12,465 bases of DNA from Silvimonas sp. JCM 19000 (GCA_001313065.1 BBFD01000106.1:1-12465), one strand, 5' to 3'; positions 1 through 8,352 are shown, counted from the stretch's first letter. The notes: generated by a model from the sequence alone, not told the origin. Made by a program: numbers and translations.

Positions 1-12
1 CCGGCGCTTTGA

Positions 13-930
13 TCAGCGTTTGACCAGGTCCGACCGATAAATCACGTTGACGCCAGTATCAACACGGATCAGCTGTGCAGGCGGATCGTTTGCTGCCGCA
101 TGGTACGCGGCGATGACGCCCTGATAGCCGATGAGCACGGATGCTGCACGAACAAGGCGGTGATCTGGCCACGGATGACGGCTCGCGCCAGTTCATCATT
201 GATATCGAAGCCGATAAAAAAACCAGTTCGTGACTTGCCAGCAAGCCGGGCTCGCCACGGAGGGCGGAAAGCATCGCCAGGGTGACGGACTCATTCGGCG
301 TGAATACACCGTTGACCGGTTCAGCCAGCGAAGAAAGCAGATTGGCCGCCTTCAGCCTGGCCGCTCCGACATCTGAACCGATGTAAGGGCCCACAATCAC
401 GCGCAAGCCGCTCGCACGCGCGGCTTCAAGAAATCCGCGTTCGCGTTCACGGGTGGATGCGACCTCTTCTTGCATACGAAACAGCAATACCGTGCCGCGC
501 CCATGCAGCTTGTCCGCCATGATCAAACCTGCCCGGGTGCCAGCTTTAAAGTTATCGGTGCCAACAAAAGCCTGGATGGCTGCGCCACCGGGGTCGCGGT
601 CGATATAGACCGCGGGGATGCCCTGCTCTTTGAACTGCTGAACCTGAGCGTTAACGGCACCGCTGCTGGGCGCGATCACTATGGCCTGGCATTGCTGCCT
701 TCTGACGGCTCGATGATTTTGTGCTGCGCTTCTGGATGCATTTCGTCCAACGGGCCGCGAAAATAGATTTCCACGCCCAGATGTACCCCCGCAGATTTCG
801 CGCCGCGCCCCACTTCTTGCCAAAACTGATTGCCGCCGCCCGCCGTGACCACGCCTATGCACTGCGCGACACTTAACCGGATGGTAAAGAGCAGCAACAG
901 GGCAAGCCAGACACGGGTGGAACGCTGCAT
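13..930 (-). pseudogene. RbsB-like periplasmic sugar-binding protein, frameshifted
   Basis: This encodes a periplasmic substrate-binding protein of the type I (ribose/LacI-like, Peripla_BP_4) fold, the kind that delivers a sugar-like ligand to an ABC importer or a sensor. The start ATG at 930 follows an AAGGG Shine-Dalgarno. Residues 1-20 (basic, then a leucine-rich stretch, then VAQ) form a signal peptide. Family signatures follow: IGVVTAGGGNQFWQEV, GVEIYFRGP, AIVIAPSSG, GIPAVYIDRD, FVGTDNFKAG and GVFTPNES. Three breaks split it: about 700-712, the A7 run at 216-222, and about 131-138. Beyond the last two breaks the expected C-terminus is still readable (FIGFDINDELARAV, GQITALFVQHP, LIGYQGVIAAYHAA, IRVDTGVNVIYRSDLVKR) and stops at 13. 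The reconstructed product is about 305 residues, normal for the family. No permease or ATPase gene is visible beside it. The family call is firm; the ligand is unknown. Confidence 0.82.
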
Positions 931-1088
931 ACGATGCCCTTTTTTCTTCGCTGTAAAAAGTGCGCGAAGCAAAATTAATTAGAAGTTGCTAATACTTCAT
1001 AGCATTCTTGCAGCGATTCGCCATGCCCAATGCCTTGCAGGGCAAGCGCAGCGGCTAAAGTCCGGCCTGCCGCGACATCGGATGCCAC

Positions 1089-1698
1089 TTATCCCCACGC
1101 TGGCGCGCGGAGCTGGCGGTGCATATGGCTGCGGCGGGCGCGGCGGGTAGCTGCCAGCGTGAGCAGACCCGCAAGGGCAAGCGCATAGGCGGGTGGCTCG
1201 GGCACCGGGCTGATATCCAGCGCATTCATGGCCCAATACGAATAACGGGTGCCAAAATGGTCGCCGCCAACAAACTCCAGGCTGTCGACGGCCACGCTGA
1301 AGGGCGAGGCGTAAAAGCGGAAAGTGCGATCGGGCGGCAAGGCAAAGCGGGCGCTGCCCACCGCAATACCGTGGCGGTAGCCGGTGACACTCACCGCTTC
1401 GGTCGGCGTCTGATACCAATCCAGCGGCTGGGTATTAAGACTGACGCCACCAAACACCGCGGGTCCGGCCAGCATGTCCACGGTGATGGTGTATCCAAAA
1501 TAGGCATCTACGCCCGCCTGACCATAGCCCATCGCGCCAAAACTGAACGCCAAGCCCTTATAGACATAGGCTCGCCGGTCCACGGCTGCGCCGGTACATG
1601 TGCGAATTGGTCCAACGAGATCATTGCGGCTCGCGCATCGGGGCATGCGACGCCCAGCGCGGCGGCAAAGAACAGGTAGCGCAAAAAAAATGATCCAT
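1089..1698 (-). pseudogene. PEP-CTERM sorting-signal protein, frameshifted
   Basis: This is an exported protein ending in a PEP-CTERM signal: VPEP, a hydrophobic helix (AYALALAGLLTLAA), then a basic tail (TRRARRSHMHRQ). That tripartite motif is known to be processed by an exosortase such as XrtA/EpsH for display on or near the outer surface. The likely start is ATG 1698, with CAGGGA upstream. The first codons run into a T8 run (plus-strand A8 at 1683-1690); changing it by one base gives MDHFF(F)LRYLFFAAALGVACPDARA, a signal peptide cleaved before AMISLDQF. A second frame change lies near 1566-1578, joining PAQPWTG to AYVYKGLAFSFGAMGYGQ. The middle of the protein is compact and rich in aromatic residues and glycine, with no recognised catalytic motif. 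It begins 42 bp after the second stress-protein gene and may be cotranscribed with it. The reconstructed length is about 200 residues. Confidence 0.75.
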
Positions 1699-1740
1699 GG
1701 TTTGATCCCTGAATTGATCCCGTCGGCCTATGCGTGCCGT

Positions 1741-2564
1741 TCAATGCGACAACAGCACGCACTGCTCGCAACGCAGCAGAAAATCACGACTTACGCCGCC
1801 GGCAGCCCACTCCTGCGCGCGGCTGTGCCCATAAAGCCCTGCCACGACCAGGTCGGCCCCCACATCCAGCGCCAGCTTGCGCAGGGTGGGCGCGTGCGGT
1901 GCGCCACTGTGCTCCAGCTTGTACTCAGCGCGTACGCCATGTGTTCTTAGCCAGTGCGTCACGGTGCGAAGACGGTTTCTGGCGTCATCTTCTTCGGCTT
2001 CGGTGCTCACTTCGACCACGGTAACGGCGCTGGCCAGCAACAAGACCGGCAGCGCATCGGCAATGATTCGCCGCGCTTCAGGTTTGTCTTGCCAGCAAAC
2101 CATGACGCGGCTGACCGCGATTTCCCGAAGCGTGGGTGGAACCATCAGCACCGGCCGACCGGCGTGCATCGCCAGTTCGCCAGGTGGTAGGTCCAATGCG
2201 GCTACGCTGCGGGGATTGGGCGCGGCACAGATCAGCAGATCAGCAGCGCGCGCCTCGCGGCAGATCCATTCCAGCGCTGGCACCGCTTCGTGATTGCAGC
2301 GCAATTCCATACGGTCTGCGGGCAGCCCCGCGTGGGCTCCATGTTCGCCTGCAGCGCGGCGAACTGCTGCTCAAGCCATGCTTTTTTCTGGGCGGAAGGC
2401 TGCACGTCCACAGTCTGCCCGCCCATGACAGCCACCGGGTTGACCCCGGTAACCAGCCCGATCAGCCGGGCCGGAAAGCGCCGGGCCAGTGAAGCGGCAG
2501 CCTGCAATAGCGGCGTGTTGTCCTGACCTGCGGCCAGATGAACCATGATCGACGTATAAGTCAT
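1741..2564 (-). pseudogene. Universal stress protein, double UspA domain, frameshifted
   Basis: This is a cytoplasmic universal stress protein with two UspA domains in one chain, about 274 residues when reconstructed. The N-terminal domain begins MTYTSIMVHLAAGQDNTPLLQAAASLA. The C-terminal domain has REIAVSRVMVCWQDKPEARRIIADALPVL and ends VVAGLYGHSRAQEWAAGGVSRDFLLR, the nucleotide-loop region of the family (G-x2-G-x9-G, but followed by G where ATP-binding members usually have S or T). The start ATG at 2564 is preceded by GGGAGC. A single frame change at about 2338-2345 joins the LQANM frame to the AHAGLPADRMELRCNHEAVPALEW frame. It lies 15 bp downstream of the other stress-protein gene with the same domain plan, so the two look like an old tandem duplication in one operon. 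Known roles for this family are survival under starvation, oxygen limitation or other stress; the specific role here is inferred only. Confidence 0.85.
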
Positions 2565-2579
2565 GATGGGCTCCCGGGC

Positions 2580-3399
2580 TCAATGTGAAACCAGTGTGCA
2601 ATGTTCGCCACGCAGTAACAGGTCACGGGTAAACCCGCCCAACACCCATTCCCGTACCCGGTGATGACCGTACGCCCCACCGACGATCAGGGTGGCGTCG
2701 ATTTCCTTGATCAGATCGTCGAAGGCAAGCAATTGATGTTCGTTGGCCGAAACGATGCGGTAATGCGCGTGGACGCCATGCGGCCTTAGCCACGCAGCGA
2801 CATCAATCAAACGGCTGCGCGCCGCCGGCACGCCCTGATCGCTGACCACTTCGGCTAGCGTGACATGGCCGGCCTGGCGCAACAGCGGCAATGCGTCCGC
2901 AATCGCGCGTCGGGTCTCGCGCGTGTCTTTCCAGCCACCAACACCCGCTCCAGGGACACCGGCGGCAAGTCGGCCGGCAATACCAATACCGGCCTTCCTG
3001 CCTGCATGACCAGATCACTGAGCACCAGGCCAGCGGTGCCGAACCCGGCCAGGTCGCCCGCCTGCACCACAAGCAAATCGGCGCCCGCAGCATGCCGCGC
3101 TAACGCCTCGGCCACTGAGGCACGTCCAGCTCAATACAGCAGCGGCGGCGCGGAACCTGTTCTTCAAGCACATGATGAAATTCGGCCTCGGCATCAACCG
3201 CTTCGCGCTGTCGGGACTCGCGCCGACAGGCAAATGGATCAATCACGCCCAAGCCGTCGCCATACGGCGGCTCGAGTTGATTGGCGATCACGCCGGTCAC
3301 GCTGGCAGAAAATGTCGCCGCCAGTTGCGAGACGACCTCCAGCAGGCGATGGTGGGACGGTGCCGTTCCGAGCAGAACGGTGATTGCGGTGTAGTTCAT
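2580..3399 (-). pseudogene. Universal stress protein, double UspA domain, frameshifted (first of tandem pair)
   Basis: This is the promoter-proximal member of the tandem UspA-family pair. The start ATG at 3399 has a strong GGAGGTG Shine-Dalgarno. The first domain runs MNYTAITVLLGTAPSHHRLLEVVSQLAATFSASVTGVIANQLEPP. A break near 3118-3125 switches to VAEALARHAAGADLLVVQAGDL and GRPVLVLPADLPPVSLERVLVAGK. A second break near 2938-2945 switches to KDTRETRRAIADALPLLRQAGHVTLAEVV, and the protein ends TLIVGGAYGHHRVREWVLGGFTRDLLLRGEHCTLVSH. The terminal glycine-rich loop is the same GG variant as in its neighbour. The reconstructed length is about 273 residues. A possible FNR/ANR site lies about 150 bp upstream; anaerobically induced stress proteins of this type are known in pseudomonads, which makes oxygen control plausible here but unproven. 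Confidence 0.85.
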
Positions 3400-3550
3400 G
3401 GCACACCTCCGATGCGAGCGTGCCCGGCATTGCAAGCCAGGCGGAGAGCGCTGCAGCATCTGAGGTTTCTGCACTTGATGACCGGCAGCGCGCGGATGTC
3501 TCCAGCCTGCGCTTAATCCGCTCGAACTTATTTGAAAATATCAAGTAACT

Positions 3551-3564
3551 TTGATCTATCTCAA
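3551..3564. promoter_or_regulatory. FNR/ANR/DNR-like box upstream of the stress-protein operon
   Basis: TTGATCTATCTCAA matches 9 of the 10 defined positions of the FNR/ANR consensus TTGAT-N4-ATCAA. Its centre (3557.5) is about 158 bp upstream of the stress-protein start at 3399. On the minus strand a TAnnnT hexamer (TAAGTT, 3530-3525) lies close to where the -10 of a class II activated promoter would fall. A related 13-bp dyad, TTGAAAATATCAA, lies at 3532-3544 and may be a half-related site. Confidence 0.42.
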
Positions 3565-3777
3565 ATTATTCACGGCCTCAGCCAGGGATATCTCAACATC
3601 GCCCCAAATTTCGCCAGCACGCGGCCAGCGACCTGGCGCCCGCCTTCGGCCATACAAGGCCTTTGCTCGGCACCGCGCCAGCGTTTTTTTTCTGTATGCG
3701 CAGCGCCATGCCAAACCAACAAAACTTTCTGCAAAATATCTGTTGCTGTCCACAACATGTCTGCACTTAGCCGATTA

Positions 3778-3791
3778 TTGATGTTCGTCAA
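3778..3791. promoter_or_regulatory. FNR/ANR/DNR-like box upstream of the acylase gene
   Basis: TTGATGTTCGTCAA also matches 9 of 10 defined positions of TTGAT-N4-ATCAA. It lies 113 bp upstream of the acylase start at 3904, in an AT-rich stretch. I see no convincing -10 hexamer at the expected distance, so the direction of action is uncertain. Confidence 0.38.
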
Positions 3792-3903
3792 ATATTGCTC
3801 ACACAGATAATTCAGATTCTTGCTATTGCCGAAGTGGTGAACTCAACTTCAGAACAGCTGGCGTGTCCGCACTCCGGCATCACCCGTTCTGGAGAGCACG
3901 TAC

Positions 3904-5018
3904 ATGAAACGTAAAATCCACCCCATCGCCAGCTGGCTTTACCTCGCCGCACTGGTTACGCTTCCGATCGCGGATATTGCCGCCGCATGCACCGGCATCA
4001 CGCTCGTTGCCAAAGATGGTTCTGCCATCCAGGCTCGGACCATGGAATGGGGCACCTTTTACCTTGATTCCGAGGTGATGGTGGTGCCGCGCAAGCATGC
4101 TTTTAAAGGCGCCACCCCGGATGGCAAGGCCGGGTTGGCATGGACTGGCAAATACGGCATCGTCGGCTTGAACCTGGTAAAGACACCGGTAATCACCGAT
4201 GGCATGAATGAGCAAGGTTTGACCGTGTCTTCGCTGTACTTGCCCGGCTTTGAAGAGGGCCAGAAATATGATCCCGCCAAAGCAGATCAGACGCTGGCCA
4301 TAACCGATGTACCAACCTGGCTATTAAGCAACTTCGCCACCATCGAAGAGGTGCGGAAAAAATATGCCTGGCGTCATCGTGACTGACGTCGTTCTGCAGG
4401 CGTTTCATGGCATCGCGCCGCCGGTGCATTTCATGATCACTGACCGCAGCGGCAAGACCATCGTGCTGGAATATACCCACGGCTCGCTCAGCATCTATGA
4501 CGATCCGGTCGGCGTATTGACCAATTCGCCCGAGTTTCCATGGCATCTGACCAATCTGCGCAATTACGTCGGCTTGCATCCGCAGTCCAATCAGGCCATC
4601 AAGGTGGGCGATCTGGAATTGGCACCTTTTGGCGCGGGCAACGGCATGGTCGGGCTGCCCGGCGACTACACCCCGCCCTCGCGCTTTGTCCGGGCCGCCG
4701 CGTTGCGCAATACCGTGCGCCAACCGGATACTGGATATAAAGCGGTCAATGAAGCATTCCGGATTCTGGATAACTTCGATATCCCACTAGGCGCCACGGA
4801 TGCCAAAGCAAATCTGCCCAAAGATGAAACGATAGGCTCCACGCAATGGACCAGTGCAATGGATACAGCTTCATTGCGCTATTACTATCACACCATGTTC
4901 AATCGCTCTTTAAGAATGATTGATCTGAAAAAAAACTGACTTCAACAAGCGTGAAATCAGCTATTTTCCGTTGGATACGCGCAAGGAGCAAAGTATTGAA
5001 ACGGTGATGACACGGTGA
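3904..5018 (+). pseudogene. Exported choloylglycine hydrolase / penicillin V acylase family protein, frameshifted
   Basis: This is an Ntn-hydrolase that cleaves a linear C-N amide bond; known members act on conjugated bile salts, penicillin V or acyl-homoserine lactones. ATG 3904 follows GGAGAG. A signal peptide (1-28) ends DIAAA, so cleavage would expose Cys29 as the N-terminal nucleophile (CTGITLVAKDGS). Arg45 sits in ARTMEWG, and Glu48 occupies the position that is Asp in classical bile-salt hydrolases. Further active-site segments are DGMNEQGL, LTNSPEF (Asn207) and PPSRFVRAA (Arg260), numbered on the repaired protein. Two breaks, both at A runs, interrupt it: A6 at 4357-4362 (one A fewer gives VRKNMPGVIVTDVVLQ) and A8 at 4928-4935 (one fewer gives DLKKTDFNKREISYFPLDTRKEQSIETVMTR). 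The repaired length is about 370 residues. Export and the lack of a bile context favour a periplasmic acylase of unknown substrate. Confidence 0.88.
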
Positions 5019-5199
5019 GGTCATTGCGAGTTTTATTAACCGTCACCGTTACCCGGTTTCAGGCGTAGATCGTCGTCTGGCATGGGCGGATGGCAAAACT
5101 GATGAACTAGCCCTGAAGCGTGGCATCGTCCCGGAATTGCCATCGGACGACGGTAGGCATCATGTTTTGGTGGGCATTGACTCGAGGAGTATGCGTTGA
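5011..5199 (+). pseudogene. Gene tail of unknown function, overlapping next start
   Basis: An open frame of 62 codons follows a stop at 5008 and has no usable start codon before its last few codons, so it is probably the 3' part of a broken gene. The sequence is protein-like: SFINRHRYPVSGVDRRLAWADGKTDELALKRG, then IVPELPSDDGRHHVLVGIDSRSMR. Its TGA (5197-5199) overlaps the TTG start of the next gene as TTGA, a classic translational-coupling arrangement, which supports the frame being real. I do not recognise the family. Its 5' part either was lost at the acylase junction or lies in another frame there. Confidence 0.4.
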
Positions 5200-5756
5200 C
5201 AGAAAAGTACGTTTTGAAAGACGAGTATCGAAACAAACTTCGTTGCCGAATTGCGAACTCAGCGATCGGACCTTCCACCATACGCGGCATGGCTAAAAAA
5301 AGGGAACCATTGCGCCTGCTCGTCTCTTTCTTGCGCAGATCGACCTCAGCCAATTTATCAATTGCGACGCAAAGAAGTTTGCAGAATTGCTGGATACGAT
5401 CACAAAGCAGTATTGCGATGAGGTCGGCCTGAAATGGGGCGCTGCACGTAAGTTTCTTAATATTTTTTTTGCGGGATTGTCTCTACAATCGATGGGTTTG
5501 CGAAGACTTTCAATTATCTGAGATCGGTCAATTCTTTGAAGTGCCGCTTGATAGCCACGTGGCCCGTGAACTAAAGCAAAAGGCCGGTCGAGGCAAACTT
5601 CCGCGCTGGCAAGGAGTAATTCACCTTGAAGAGCCAGTGAGCAAACAATTTCAGAACTATGCAGACGAGTTGGCGATGAGCGAAGGCGTGTGGCGGGTTG
5701 ATCTTGATATCATTTTCTGGCGCGGCGATTTGTCCAGACGCAAGCAAGGCATTTAG
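5196..5756 (+). pseudogene. Conserved-looking hypothetical protein, frameshifted
   Basis: I do not recognise the family, but the repaired product is a coherent soluble protein of about 186 residues. It starts at TTG 5196 (the preceding in-frame stop is at 5178; GAGGAG lies six bases upstream). It begins TEKYVLKDEYRNKLRCRIANSAIGPSTIRGMAKK. Two homopolymer breaks interrupt it. At A7 (5295-5301), adding one A gives KKKGTIAPARLFLAQIDLSQFINCD. At T8 (5463-5470), removing one T gives ARKFLNIFLRDCLYNRWVCEDFQL. The remainder includes FFEVPLDSHVARELKQKAG, LPRWQGVIHLEEP and ends WRVDLDIIFWRGDL. There is no signal peptide or membrane helix. The 3' end overlaps a convergent gene by 47 bp. The alternating charged/hydrophobic pattern suggests a helical fold; no function is assigned. 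Confidence 0.6.
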
Positions 5757-6182
5757 CCTCAATTGCCAGCAATTGAACGCGCTCTGCCAACACCAACACG
5801 GTGGCGCCGTAGACAGGCTCAAGTTCCATCAAAATCAGAGCCCCCGTCCGGATACGGTCCAATTTTTTTCCAGGAGCACGGGCCATTGCAGATCGCTGGT
5901 ATCGGGCTCCCGCCCCCGCATCATAAAGAATAAGCGCCTTGCAGTTTCTGTCTCCTGACTGCCGCCAGCGTCGAGTCGCGTAACGCGGTCAATAATATTT
6001 GACAGCCGCATATCGTCGACCACGAAATCATCAACCCCTTGGGCAACAATTTGCTTGCGCTTCTCGCCTTGCCACCTACATGTCACATCAATCCGGATTT
6101 CCTGCTTCGTCGACTCAATCCGAATAGCGTCAATGGTGGCTTCGGTCAAAACGTCCCAATCATCCATAAATTCTCTCTGCAT
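5710..6182 (-). pseudogene. Hypothetical acidic cytoplasmic protein, frameshifted
   Basis: This is an unrecognised protein of about 157 residues when repaired. The frame opens at ATG 6182 (MQREF); an internal ATG at 6167 (MDDWDVLTEATIDAIRIES) has AGAGAG five bases upstream and may be the true start. Visible features are two beta-rich segments (EIRIDVTCRWQGEKRKQIVA and DDFVVDDMRLSNIIDRVTRL) and a C-terminal hydrophobic segment. The frame breaks at an A7 run (plus-strand T7 at 5863-5869); one extra A converts the short tail to LEKKLDRIRTGALILMELEPVYGATVLVLAERVQLLAIEA, ending at 5710. It converges on and overlaps the preceding plus-strand gene. It has no signal peptide. The size and neighbourhood would suit an immunity-type or orphan accessory protein, but nothing in it proves this. 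Confidence 0.55.
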
Positions 6183-6246
6183 TTCGCCAATTCACGAAGA
6201 GTTTGCTGGAAATCTGGCAGCAATGGAAAGCCGCTAGCTTACCTCA

Positions 6247-6484
6247 ATGGTGACGCCAGCCATGTACGGCCGCATCTGGATATATCAAAAGATTAATTAT
6301 TGGTACGCAAAAAACAGCGAGGGCCACATTTACTGAATTTCTCAACCCAAACTTTTTTTGCCAAGAGACTGTGCATGCCGCCCGCAAAGCGATGCAGCCC
6401 ATCGCAGAACCAGATACACCGCCGACCCGGCAGCACGGCATTATCTCGTTCCGCTTACATTTTGCCGCGTATTTTCTTATTTAA
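6247..6484 (+). pseudogene. Possible small decayed gene
   Basis: This is a weak candidate. The frame from ATG 6247 (internal ATG 6262) reads MYGRIWIYQKINYWYAKNSEGHIY, meets a TGA, then continues ISQPKLF. At a T7 run (6353-6359), one T fewer connects to QETVHAARKAMQPIAEPDTPP and GIISFRLHFAAYFLI with a stop at 6484. The aromatic-rich composition is protein-like, and the interval fits neatly between a divergent and a convergent neighbour. No clear ribosome-binding site is visible. It needs both an indel and a stop to be explained, so it could be chance. Confidence 0.3.
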
Positions 6485-6533
6485 CTGCCTATCGCCCCCC
6501 GCCCCGGCCCTTCAATTAATCGCTATTGGCTGC

Positions 6534-6987
6534 TCATGCTCCGGCCAGCGGCCAGACGGCGACCGATTCAATGTGAAAGTCACCATTGGGGTAATAAATT
6601 TTTTTGGGGCGAGCGATATTCCAGGCAAAAAAGCACACCTTTGACGAGCCAGAATTGCACTTCCATCTCCCCACCTTTAAAGCGTACGTTCGCCGTCGCC
6701 AACAGTGTTTCGGGCCCAATGTATTCGAATCGCCTGGTCTGGCAAATGTCGGTGATGTTCTTGCCGAAACGCACGGTATGAAAGTTTGTAAAGCCATATG
6801 ACATAGGTTCATCAATATGCTTGAGCAATCTGCGAACGGTAGTAAAGCGGGAAATCTGTTCGGCAAGAATGGTACGACCATGCAAATCTAACGCCTCGCT
6901 CAGTCGCTCAAGTAGAGCGTGCTCGAATGGCGTAAGCGCGAAAATACCGAAGAAATTCTTGATCGCTAAAACCAACGGTAAACTCAT
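6534..6987 (-). pseudogene. Hypothetical protein, frameshifted near its end
   Basis: This is an unrecognised protein of about 150 residues. It starts at ATG 6987 (MSLPLVLAIKNFFGIFALTPFEHALLERL); no strong Shine-Dalgarno is visible. An amphipathic N-terminal helix is followed by a helical region (AEQISRFTTVRRLLKHIDEP), then a beta-rich half (SYGFTNFHTVRFGKNITDIC, RRFEYIGPETLLATANVRFKGGEMEVQFWLVKGVLFCLEY). A T7 run on the plus strand (6599-6605) breaks the frame; one base fewer gives SPQKIYYPNGDFHIESVAVWPLAGA with a stop at 6534. The beta-sheet half with a terminal NGDFHIESV strand resembles small immunity-like or SMI1-sized proteins only in general architecture. No homology is claimed. Confidence 0.6.
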
Positions 6988-7404
6988 CAATGTAGACCCG
7001 ATTTGTTGCGGCAGCGGTTATTCAATTATGACTATGCCAGCCCGTTACGCGCCAATGCGAGATTGAAGCAGACATTCCCGCCGGACGAAAGAAGTGACCT
7101 GAGGGTTCGCTTTTCCGGGTCTCATTGTGGAAGTCATTGGTGCCTCAAACCGTTATAACGTGGCATACGGTGGACCGCAGCGTTATGCGCTATTTATAGT
7201 AGCGACACTTCAGGAACGCGCTATCCAAATAGACTTGTAGTAGGCAGCGAGAAATTTGAGCCCTCGATAGACATATATTCTGTTAGCAAATACCCACTAT
7301 AAGCCTTCTCGCCTTTCCTAAAAAAAGCCAGTGATTTGTTCTTGAATGAATTGCACGGGTTCTAATAGGCCCGCCCCGCTAAATCACCGTCAAACCATGA
7401 AAAG
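6988..7404. other. Gene-free stretch
   Basis: About 420 bp with no supportable gene on either strand. The only short frame is near 6990-7066 and is antisense to the neighbouring gene's upstream region. I examined the segment around 7158-7190, where GCATA and TATGC are inverted around GGTGGACC, for an integron attC structure and did not find the conserved core sites. Confidence 0.5.
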
Positions 7405-7437
7405 GGCCAAGCATCGGTTCGATGTTTGGCCTTTTTT
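7405..7437. terminator. Bidirectional Rho-independent terminator
   Basis: A 12-bp stem (GGCCAAGCATCG paired with CGATGTTTGGCC, one G-T wobble) encloses a GTT loop. On the plus strand it is followed by T6. Read on the minus strand it ends in CCCTTTT, and it lies 13 bp after the stop of the PEP-CTERM gene at 7450, which it most likely terminates. Confidence 0.85.
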
Positions 7438-7449
7438 CTGCGCTGTTAA

Positions 7450-7998
7450 CTAAGCTTTTTTGCGTGAGCTATTGCGTGCGATGAGCGCAATTGCACCCAT
7501 TCCCAAAAGCGCCCATGTCTCTGGTTCTGGCACAGCGGCAATCGAATTGTTCAACATCAGCTTGCCAAAGGTAGGCATATGGGTATCAACAAGGACCAGA
7601 TAAGTGCCAGGAGTCAGAAACTGTGTAAATGAACCAGAAAATCCGCTTGCGTCATAGATCTGGTAGAACCCACCTATCACCTGCACTCCGTCCGGATAGC
7701 CGGGGGGATAAACCGTAATTAACTGTTCAATCTCGAATCCATCAATGACCTGATTATCGGGATAACCCAAAGACTGGCTTTGGTAGTTAATCGTGACGTT
7801 ATAACCGGGCGCTGCATCCGAAAGATTAAGCGCATAGTCGTAACCTTGATAGGAGCCGTAATCGCCATCCTCATAATTGTAAAGGGTTTCCCACGCGCCC
7901 CATTCCGCGCCATCAATTTCTCCAGACACCGAAGCATTCGCGAACCCAGACAGCAAAATACCGCCGACAAAAGCGGCCGAAAGAATCGTTTTACGCAT
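7450..7998 (-). CDS. PEP-CTERM sorting-signal protein (intact)
   Basis: This is an intact exported protein of 182 residues with an AGGTGAG Shine-Dalgarno before ATG 7998. The signal peptide MRKTILSAAFVGGILLSGFANA is probably cleaved before SVSGEIDG. The middle is a tyrosine/glycine-rich, acidic beta-type domain (NYEDGDYGSYQGYDYALNLSDAAPGY, GGFYQIYDASGFSGSFTQFL, PGTYLVLVDTHMP). The final 27 residues are a textbook PEP-CTERM signal: VPEPETWALLGMGAIALIA followed by RNSSRKKA. Such proteins are known to be handled by exosortase systems linked to exopolysaccharide or floc formation. It has no cysteine and no catalytic motif, so a structural surface or matrix role is inferred. It is followed by its own terminator and preceded by about 350 bp without a clear gene, so it is probably monocistronic. 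Confidence 0.92.
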   Translation of the reverse strand: MRKTILSAAFVGGILLSGFANASVSGEIDGAEWGAWETLYNYEDGDYGSYQGYDYALNLSDAAPGYNVTINYQSQSLGYPDNQVIDGFEIEQLITVYPPGYPDGVQVIGGFYQIYDASGFSGSFTQFLTPGTYLVLVDTHMPTFGKLMLNNSIAAVPEPETWALLGMGAIALIARNSSRKKA

Positions 7999-8352
7999 TT
8001 CTCACCTCACACTCTGTCAAGTAGACGCCGAGTAACCGGCCTGTTCGAGCGGGTTATTTATGCTTTCATGAAACGATTATTATTCTGTCCAAAAGCTGTC
8101 CGCCTCGGCCAGATGGCTTAGGCAATGCGTGAACCTGGCTTGCTCACCGACTTTCAGAAGCGACTCGCTGTGTACGCAGCGGCGGCCGCCCGCGTTAACC
8201 GCCCTTGCGTTTATGTCACCCATGGAAGCTGTCCATGTGCATGCTCTCTGGGAAGCGGAGCGCCCAGCCGCCGCGTGACCGGGCAGGGGCATGAGGCAAT
8301 ACGTTGAACACGTTCGACGCGGGCGTGGAGTTTCAGCGCAATACAAACTGCG
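7999..8352. other. Gene-poor stretch upstream of the PEP-CTERM gene
   Basis: About 350 bp. The first 100 bp should contain the PEP-CTERM promoter; an AT-rich segment (about 8055-8090) is present, but I could not define convincing -35/-10 hexamers. The rest is more GC-rich, with short frames on both strands that lack ribosome-binding sites and protein-like composition. Confidence 0.45.

Larger units (their letters stand above)
3400..3903. other. Intergenic control region between divergent genes
   Basis: This stretch of about 500 bp separates the minus-strand stress-protein operon from the plus-strand acylase gene. Short open frames exist but lack ribosome-binding sites and protein-like composition. 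It contains two FNR/ANR-like palindromes (3551-3564 and 3778-3791) and an AT-rich segment from about 3530 to 3820. It most likely holds both divergent promoters. Confidence 0.6.

Noticed and set aside
5196..5201. TTGACA as a -35 promoter hexamer
   Set aside because: It coincides with the TTG start and second codon of the 5196-5756 gene, with GAGGAG correctly spaced upstream, and no matching -10 follows at about 17 bp.
7155..7195. Integron attC site
   Set aside because: There is a weak inverted GCATA/TATGC pair and a GTTATGC, but no proper pair of R and L core sites, no conserved cassette boundaries, and no integrase in the window.
8080..8346. Minus-strand 88-codon and plus-strand 60-codon frames
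   Set aside because: They overlap each other on opposite strands, lack ribosome-binding sites, and have arginine/cysteine/alanine-rich composition typical of GC-rich shadow frames.
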